Shown here: positions 56,791 to 64,000 of the stretch, one piece after another
Position numbering within the stretch: the stretch's first letter is position 1
Layout: every line of letters starts with the position of its first letter
Origin: Carettochelys insculpta
Lineage: Eukaryota > Chordata > Testudines > Carettochelyidae
DNA: 64,000 nucleotides
Direction of reading: 5' to 3'
Assembly (NCBI RefSeq): GCF_033958435.1
Contig: NC_134138.1
Coordinates: forward strand, 176,250,798-176,314,797
The notes under the pieces: model-generated
The model's database searches: none
Seen by the model: only the letters and a program-made list of their open reading frames with translations
Told to the model about the DNA's origin: nothing
Translations under genes and position numbers: made by a program

Positions 56791-57194
56791 GTAAGTAATG
56801 AGAACTGGTATACTGGGCTAGACAAAATTACAATATTGTAAAGGCAACTCACTACAAGGGAAATATTTCATAAAAGCAGATTCAACACACTTTAGTGGAT
56901 GTTGTCCTTGATTTGTGTGCTACAGATTGGTGCAATAGTTGTTTTGAAAACCAGAGGAATTTTTCTTAGCTTCTATTTGTATTCCAGTTAAATAAAAAGG
57001 CTACCAATAACGAAACACAATGAAAATGAGCTCCTCTAGTTACACCCTTATATAATTTACTCTGCTCTGCCACTAGCACTTGAGGATATGTCCAGGTCAG
57101 AGCTAGGGAAAAAACTGATTTGCAGTTTGGTCAGCAAACTGAAAAATCAGGAGGATTTTATTTTCAATGCTGAAAGCATCTGGAATTTGCCATA
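56791..57194. other. No gene recognised
   Basis: AT-rich, no motif. Confidence 0.45.
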
Positions 57195-57495
57195 AAATTG
57201 GAAAAATGTCCTGTTAGCCTAGTGGTTGAGGTACATGCCTTGGCTGGGAAAAAACCCTCATTTGAATCCCACTCTAGTACAGGGACTTGAACTTAAGCCT
57301 CTCCTACCACAGCTAACGCTCTGACCCTCAGACCAGAAGTCACTGAGGGGTGGGACTCTGGCAATCTGTCATAGAGAAGCACTTCCACTTTGCAAAACTG
57401 AGATGTTTTCATTGTGCCGGAGACCAAGTGTATGAACAACTTTGTAGCCTGGTAGGTAAGGCACTCCCCTGGGGTGGGCAGGTTGAAGCTGTGCG
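57195..57495 (+). repeat. tRNA-derived SINE-like remnants
   Basis: TTAGCCTAGTGGTTGAGG (A-box-like) is followed about 35 bp later by TTTGAATCCCACTC (B-box-like). A second A-box-like GTAGCCTGGTAGGTAAGG lies near 57446. Cloverleaf pairing is poor, so this is a SINE relic and not a tRNA gene. Confidence 0.45.
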
Positions 57496-57511
57496 TAAGA
57501 TTTGTATAACT

Positions 57512-57835
57512 ATCAAAACAAAAAAGCAGTAAAGTAGCACTTTAAAGACTAACAAAATAATTTATTAGGTGAGCTTTTGTGGGACAGATCCACTTCTTCA
57601 GACCATAGCCATACCAGAACAGATTCAATATTTAAGGCATAGAGAACCAAACGTAGTAATCAAGGTTCTCTATGCCTTAAATATTGAGTCTGTTCTGGTC
57701 TGGCTATGGTCTGAAGAAGTGGGTCTGTCCCACAAAAGCTCACCTAATAAATTATTTTGTTAGTCTTTAAAGTGCTACTTTACTGCTTTTTTGTTTTGAT
57801 AGTATAGAGACTAGCACGGCTTTCTCTTTGTTACT
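57512..57835. mobile_element. Pure Penelope hairpin with 12-bp duplication
   Basis: ATTTGTATAACT flanks it exactly at 57500-57511 and 57836-57847. The insert is two arms of about 145 bp joined by a ~15-base loop near 57650-57664, plus a short single tail. There is no coding sequence. Both arms have AAAA where the ribozyme core needs GAAA (57734; complementary position 57578), so neither strand should self-cleave. Confidence 0.93.
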
Positions 57836-57847
57836 ATTTGTATAACT

Positions 57848-58900
57848 TTTGTTGATATCACTGTTACACATTTGCAACAAATTGTATACAGTGTATGTCA
57901 TGTCAGGTGTCAATGGAAAAGTGACATGATATCAAATACAATTGTCCAGTTTACATGCATATATCATATTTGTATCCGAAGTTATATATATCAGCTTTGT
58001 ATTTGATCCCAAATGTGCTTATTCCTGAGTGACACATAAGTTTTAATTTAGAACCAGGGAGCCAAGTGTTGATGGCCTGTGGTTGATGGCTTATGAAAAG
58101 ACAGTTCATTCGAACACTGAGCCATAGAAGCACCTAACTGGTATATCTTCCTGTGGATGCCCCCAGACTATGGGTCATGGCTGCCTCTGAGAGTTAGCAA
58201 GATACTTAAGAGCATGTGACTTGCTCGTGTAACCCTGGACTCTATCTTGTGCTGTAACTTTCCACAAACTGAGACTGTAAGCTTTGTCTTAAAAAAAAAA
58301 ATCCAGGCTCCTGGAAAAGTGTATAAAAGACCTTGGAAACACCTTAGTTTTGCCTCTTTCCTGCACTAATTCTCTGGTTTACAATTAAAAGGAGCATTCT
58401 AATCTATGGACTGAGAAATTTGAAAACTACTAGGGACTTTACATGCCAGCAGTCTAGCAACATTGCTACAGATCTGAGATAAGAATTTTGCTATGACTTT
58501 ATCTGTATTTATTAATCATTTTAACTCTCTTTTTTCTCCTCTATATAGATATTTAGATTTTAGTTTCTAAAGGATTAGCAACAGCATGATAATTAAGGAA
58601 GATCTGAGTTATATATTGACCTGGCTATGTCGCTGTTCTCTTGAGATCAGAAAAACACTTTGTTTAATGAAAATGGTTTTCAATAACCACTCATCAGAAA
58701 GTCTAGTGACTTGTCAGTGAAATAATGGCTGGAGTGCCTGCAGAGACTGCATTGTGCACTTCTTAGTAACCAGTGTGGTGAGACAGAAGTTAACTTTTAT
58801 TACTGATCTGATATATTAATGAATAACCACAAGTGTGGACTGAGTTTGTCCTATTTCTCAGCAGCATTCCAGAAACAGGGTATCTCCAGCTGTGACCTAC
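57848..58900 (+). repeat. LTR-like interspersed repeat
   Basis: It matches my memory of a common long turtle repeat: opening TTGTTGATATCACTGTTACAC, a TATA-like TGTATAAAAGACC near 58320, TTTAGATTTTAGTTTCTAAAGGATT near 58552, and GTGAGACAGAAGTTAAC near 58778. Such features suit an endogenous LTR, but I see no internal region or TG...CA ends to prove it. Confidence 0.4.
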
Positions 58901-59768
58901 TGAGGCCCAGTGACAGGGATAGGAGCTGTAGATTCAAATCTTCTCTCTGTCTGGTTCAAAGAGCAGATTTGAAGTTTTCCCCATATTTATAAAATGGGAC
59001 CTGAGCACATGCATGTGAGCATGTACGCACAATTTCTGGGTTCTGAAATCTTTTCTCCAGCTGCAACTAAGCCACTCAGAATTGCAAATACTGTAGTTTG
59101 GGGTTGGAAAAAGTGCATTTGATTGTGAATAAACTGCTTGTCCCTTCAAAAATGTTGATCAACTGTAGCCCAGATAGACAATTACTCAAACTCAAGAGAG
59201 GCCGACAACAGTAGAGTTGTACTTTTCCCTGCTTCTAACTCTCTTTAACCAGCAAAATTCATCCTATTGAGACCCCACAAGAGTGGCTGTCTCACTAGTG
59301 ATTTTCCCTTTTTCATTTTACTCAACATTTTTGAGATTGAGCTTTGTTATGGACTCGAATTCAGTGATGGCAGAAGTTTGAGAGTGGAGTCTTCAGTGAC
59401 AGAATATGTGTAGCAAAGAAAGAAGACAAGTTAGACATTGAAATGACAGCTGTGTTGATAGCTTGCTGTGGCCATTGCTTATTGTGCAGTGATGTACTCA
59501 AATGAACTATGTTCCCAATGTACCTTGAAAGAAATTTCAAACAGCAGCAACAAATAGCTATTTCTTTTTTCCTGTTATTAAGAACATATTTCTTCTGTGG
59601 TACTGCAGCATGTAGAAATGAAATTGGTACTGGATGCTCACATTTATACAGTTAGCTATTACTAAACATTTTTCGAAAAAAAATGCAACTTGTAGCAAAG
59701 AACAAAATGCTTCTCCAAGAAAAACTTGCATGTGTAGCTCCTGTTCTTCCCAGATCTAATCTGTTATT
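58901..59768. other. No gene recognised
   Basis: AT-rich, nothing recognisable. Confidence 0.45.
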
Positions 59769-60020
59769 CCAGAGATTTTCAGACTGTGGGTTGAGACCCC
59801 AAAATAGGCCATGAACCCACTTTAATGGTGCTGCCAAAGCTGATGTTAGACTTGCTGGGGCCCAGGGCCAAAGCTGAAGTCTGAGCCCTACTATCCAGGG
59901 CTGAAGCTGATGCCTGAGAGCTGACACCTGGACAGTGGGGGCTAAAGTTATATGCCTCCCTCCTAGGACACAAGCCCTTGGGTAACTTTGCCCCCTTCCA
60001 CATACAACAGCAGATTTTGG
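59769..60020 (+). mobile_element. Probable hAT-derived interspersed repeat
   Basis: CAGAGATTTTCAGACTGTGGG (59770-59790) suits the hAT start CAGxGGTTCTCAAACTG. Interior blocks GACTTGCTGGGGCCCAGGGC and AGGGCTGAAGCTGATGC repeat imperfectly. No target duplication found. Confidence 0.45.
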
Positions 60021-61954
60021 GAGGACTCCAGATCTGGTACCTTCATACTCAGGGTTTCATAGGGGGTATCACAGAGGTGGACATTTGTTTCAAGACATTA
60101 AAATAGGAACTATTCATTATTAACAAATTTAGCTGCTGATCACCCTAACTGTAATGTCAGGAGATCTTGCACACAGTTTGCTAGGGGTCCATAATTAAAT
60201 AAAATGGACAAAAAAATACCAGCTTTTCCCAACTGCTGTATGTAACTTTTTATAGGAGGATTCAGCTCAGAAGATGGAAAGTGGGCAGGTGGGTTGAAAG
60301 CTGCAATAAAAGTGGAAAATCAAGATAGTGAACAATAGCATACAGAAAATATAGCTCCTAAAACAACAGCTGAGACTACAGGCAATCGCTCTGTTGTGAT
60401 GGCACAGAAATGAAACAAATGATGAAGTAATACACTGCTAAAAATGGACCAAAAGACAGATGGAATAGCAGAGACATAAATGAATTCTCTTAGATCAGTC
60501 CTCTGTAAATTATTAAGTAAGGATATTTATAAAATATTTTACTTAATATCTTTGATTTTCATCCTTAGGCTGCTTAAAGCTGAGTGCATGGGAGCAAGTG
60601 TTCATTGTCAATTCCACCCGGCGTCATGGTACCACATAATTGGAGTGATGGGGACCATATAACCCGACTGGGATTCCTTTGTGGGAATTCTAACACTGCC
60701 CCACGTTGAAAGGGTTGGGGAGCTGTCCTAATGCAGGAAGTATTGTGCCTTAGGACACATTCCTTTTGGTTAGTCTTCTTATCACAAGAATAGTCGTACA
60801 CTTGCTGTGTTACCCTTAGACTGATCTCCTTCTCCAATAGCCAGCTATTCCAGACCAGCGGGGGTCGACGGCCTCGCTGAGGCCCTGGGTAAGGTGGGGC
60901 TCCAGATGCAACACAGCTGCAGTAGCTCTTGTCCCTTTTGTATCACTGGGTCCCAAGGTAACTGCCCCACTTGCCCCTTTCCCATTGTTGGTGGGCCTGC
61001 TCCAGACAGTGTAGAGATGGCTGTATATGTCATTATCTTGTTTCCTCCAACTTGGGCTAGTTTTTGCCTCATAGATTGCTGGGAAAGAGAAGTCTGAAAG
61101 CTCAGGGAGCACTGGGATTGTTTTTTCTATAACTTTTGCCTGCTTAGAGAGGCACAATTTAGTCCTCAGCTTCCTAATGCCACCTCTGAGCAGGCTAATT
61201 AAAATAAACTGTTCCATATTTCATCGTCTACTGTAAATGATAGCACATTGCAAGCTTGTCAGTTTATATTAGCATTTAGTAGAGTTGATGGCCAGGTCCC
61301 AGATATGTAAATCTATTCATGATTTACATACATGTGAAATCTAAATGAGGTATTCACCCCATGGTACTGAATGTCATGCTGTCTAGAGATGTGAGACCTT
61401 TTGGAAGATCTTATAAATGAGATCTAGTCCTCTAATGTAATAGTTTTTTACATATATTTGGAGCACTGGTACATTCTGTAATTTCAGGAGAGAACTACAT
61501 CAAAGCACACATGCTGTTTTTATATATATATAAAGTCAAGCCTTACTATAATTATTGCAGAAACCTTTCACTGAACATACAATACCTAATGAGATCAGCA
61601 CATTGTCATAAGAAAAAAAAATCAACCTAGTAACCTAAAAGAAAGTTGGAACCAAATTCAGGCCTAGTTTTAGTGCATATAATTCCATTGAAGTCAGTCA
61701 TTTCTCATACATTAATATGTGCTCTCGATCCAGTAACACTTAGTTCTCTTTGAACACATTTTCTATAGTGCTCAGATGTCATTACATAGATGTCATTATA
61801 CTCATTTTACATAAGTAAGACAATGACTTGTTTCAGGTCACCCAGCATGGCAGTGGCAGAGCTAGAACTTGAAACTATAGCTTCTGGGTCCCAATGTAGG
61901 GCTTTATCACCTGGAACACGTCATAACCACAGACTTGCAAGAGTTTGACCTCTA
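60021..61954. other. No gene; one MIR-like relic
   Basis: CTCATTTTACATAAGTAAGAC and then TGACTTGTTTCAGGTCACCC (61800-61860) are MIR core, minus orientation. The rest, including GC-richer 60840-61000, shows no supported feature. Confidence 0.4.
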
Positions 61955-62403
61955 AGGGTATGCCTACACAGTAAAAAATCATTCTGGAATAGCTTATTCC
62001 ACAGTTATTATGCCAAAAGGAGATATTCCAGAATAATGCCTTTACAGTACAGGAAAGCCCAGGTATAAGAAAACTCATTCCCAAATGGTGTGTCTAGACA
62101 CCATAAAGGTTTAATCTGAAATGCTGTATGTCTACAAAGCAGAATTATTTCAGAATAAGCTATTCCAGTATAGTTTATTTCAAAATAGCCTCTGTTCCCT
62201 GTCTACATACTCCTATTCTGATATATCTGTTTTAAGATAGATGCTATTTCTTGTAGAATGAAGTTTACCAATTTTGATATAAGGTGTCTGCTGTTTCAAA
62301 ATTATTTCAAAATAGCAGTTGTGTTGTGTAGACACTCACAAAGGTGTTTCAGAATACTGAACTTTATTCCAAAATGAATTTGATGTGTAGACATACTCTT
62401 ATG
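61955..62403. mobile_element. MITE pair (TGGAATA/TATTCCA family)
   Basis: GGGTATGCCTACACAGTAAA on the left and, reversed, AGTATGTCTACACATCAAAT on the right. Inner sequence is full of TTTCAGAATAAGCTATTCCA-type palindromes. An internal boundary near 62082 (GGTGTGTCTAGACACC) suggests two adjacent copies. Confidence 0.6.
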
Positions 62404-62642
62404 CTGTGGCTCCACTGCCTCTCACTTTCAGAAGGGGCATGCAAATGCAGATGACTGGGAATTGAAATGAGGCATGGATTTAAACATCTCAAGTCTCATT
62501 TGCATACTCGCATGGGATCTCAATTCCAGAAGAGCTGATTTTGAATGCCAAAACAGACATGTAGATGGAGTTCATTCAAAAGGAAACTCTGCTTTTGAAA
62601 GCACCCTTCTTCCTAAAAAAAATTTGGGCCCAAAAGTAAGCT
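62404..62642 (+). mobile_element. Truncated MITE
   Basis: TGTGGCTCCACTGCCTCTCA and GAAGGGGCATGCAAATGCAG are the left-end blocks seen at 28622. The right end is missing at the CR1 junction. Confidence 0.5.
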
Positions 62643-64000
62643 ATATTGATGTGAAGGAAGGATGGAAAGTGTGGTAAAAGACTGCCCTGGCTTAGCCAGG
62701 AGATTTTGCATGATCTCAAAATCAAAAAGGAATCATATAAAGAGTGGAAAATAGAAGAAATTACAAAGGATGAATATAAGCAAACAATACATGTATTCAG
62801 GGACAAGATTAGAAAAGCAAAGGCACAAAATGAGCTCAAACTAGTTAGAGACATAAAGGGTAACAAGAAGACATTCTATAAATATATTAAAAGCAAGAGG
62901 AAGACCAAGAACAGTGTAGGTCCACTGCGCAGTGAGGAGGGATAAAAAATATCAGGAAACTTGGAAATGGCAGAGGTGCTTAATTACTTCTTTGTTTTGG
63001 TCGTTACCAAGAAGTCCAATGCAGAAGTGCCTAACATCATGAATGCTAGTGGGAAGAGGGTAGATTTAGAGGTTAAAATAAAAAAAAGTAGAAGTTAAAA
63101 ATTACTTAAAAAAATTAGATGTCTGAAAGCCACCAGCCCCAGATGAAATGCATCCTAGAATACTCAAAGAGCTGACAGAGAAGGTATCTGAGCCTTTAGA
63201 TATCATCTTTCAAAAGTCCCAGAAGTTGGAAGAGATTCCAGAAGACTGGAAAAGGGCAAATATAGTGCCCATATATAAAAAGGGAAAAAAGAACAACCCA
63301 GGAAACTACAGACCAGTCAGTTTAACTTCTGTGCCAGGGAGGATAATGGAGCAAGTAATTAAGGAATTCATCTGCAACCATCTGGAAGAAAATAAGGTAA
63401 AAGGTAACAGCCAGCATGGATTTATGAAGAGCAAATCATGCCAGAGCAATCTGATAGCTTTTTTGACAGGATAACAAGTCTTGTGGATAAGGGAGAAGTA
63501 GTGGATGTGGCATACCTAGACATTAATAAGGTATTTAAGACGGTCTCACATGACCTTCTTATCAATAAAATAGGCAAATACTACTTAGATGGGTGGGGGA
63601 TAACTGTTCTCAGAGAGTACTTATTAATGGTTCACAGTTGTGCTGGAAGGCCATAACAAGAGGGGTTCCGCAGGGGTCAGTTTTGAAACCAGTCCTATAC
63701 AGTATCCTCATCAACAATCTAGATATTTGCATGGAGACTATGCTTATTAAATTTGCAGATGATACCAATCTGGGAGGGGTTGCAGCTCCTTTGGAGGATA
63801 CGGTCAGAATTCAAAATGATCTGGACAAACTGGAGAAATGGGCTAAACTTCAAACAGGTTGAAGTTTAATAAGGACAAATGCTAAGTACTCCACTTAGGA
63901 TGAAACAATCAGCTTCATACATACAAAATTGGAAGTGACTGTGTAGAAAGGAATACAGCAGAAAATGATTTAGGGGTCATAGTGGACTACAAGCTAAATA
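62643..64000 (+). pseudogene. CR1 LINE reverse transcriptase, cut by window end
   Basis: It begins within ORF2: [30 protein letters not shown], then RT fingers KRANIVPIYKKGKKNNPGNY and RPVSLTSVPGRIMEQVI. Next come CQSNLIAF and the palm motif VAYLDINKVFKTVSHD, which has N-K where F-S-K-A-F-D is usual. The frame continues with GVPQGSVLKPVLYSILINNL, KFADDTNLGGVA and EKWAK. FADD is present. Several frameshifts (near 62945, 63110, 63475, 63650, 63860) break the gene. The 5' end is truncated against a MITE and the 3' end lies beyond 64000. Confidence 0.92.

Noticed and set aside
57195..57270. Possible tRNA gene
   Set aside because: A- and B-box-like motifs exist but acceptor and anticodon stems do not pair; a SINE head is more likely.

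Overview
The window reads as intergenic or deep-intronic DNA of a non-avian sauropsid. A turtle is most likely and a crocodilian is possible. Supporting this are several CR1 LINE fragments, MIR SINE relics, Penelope-like elements, Ty3/Gypsy relics, hAT copies and many short DNA-transposon derivatives that begin with variants of GGCTATGTCTACACT. This assignment rests on recognised repeat families, not on a database search. I found no host protein-coding gene, rRNA or convincing tRNA gene; every recognisable coding segment belongs to a mobile element, and nearly all are broken.

Layout. At 2.5-4.5 kb lies a CpG-rich, TATA-containing promoter-like block with splice-like signals, followed at 5.0-6.5 kb by a badly decayed Ty3/Gypsy pol. 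At 10.8-14.9 kb is a very young LTR retrotransposon: two 400-bp LTRs that I read as nearly identical, a 5-bp target duplication, a tRNA-Leu-type primer site and an internally deleted body on the minus strand. It sits inside an old MIR SINE. At 17.5-18.9 kb a G-rich hAT-like element interrupts a roughly 115-bp satellite-like unit. At 19.74-24.03 kb is a complete two-gene PIF/Harbinger transposon (transposase on plus, Myb/SANT-like gene on minus), now dead, inserted into a Penelope hairpin. From 26 to 46 kb there is a dense patchwork of foldback MITEs, hAT copies, Penelope-like elements and CR1. From 49 to 64 kb there is a second G-rich hAT-like element, CR1 fragments, a minisatellite, a pure Penelope hairpin, an LTR-like block, and a CR1 whose reverse transcriptase runs off the window end.

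How the parts relate. Nesting gives a relative order of events: LTR into MIR, Harbinger into a Penelope hairpin, Penelope into the satellite unit, hAT into the same satellite family. Three Penelope-like insertions each carry a perfect 12-bp target duplication and an inverted terminal repeat. Those repeats contain hammerhead-ribozyme-like cores; one core (39948-39983) keeps all the conserved positions I can check. I found no evidence of a wholly new system. The most interesting signals are the Penelope hairpins with ribozyme cores, the convergent two-gene Harbinger, and the unexplained promoter-like block at 2.5-4.5 kb.
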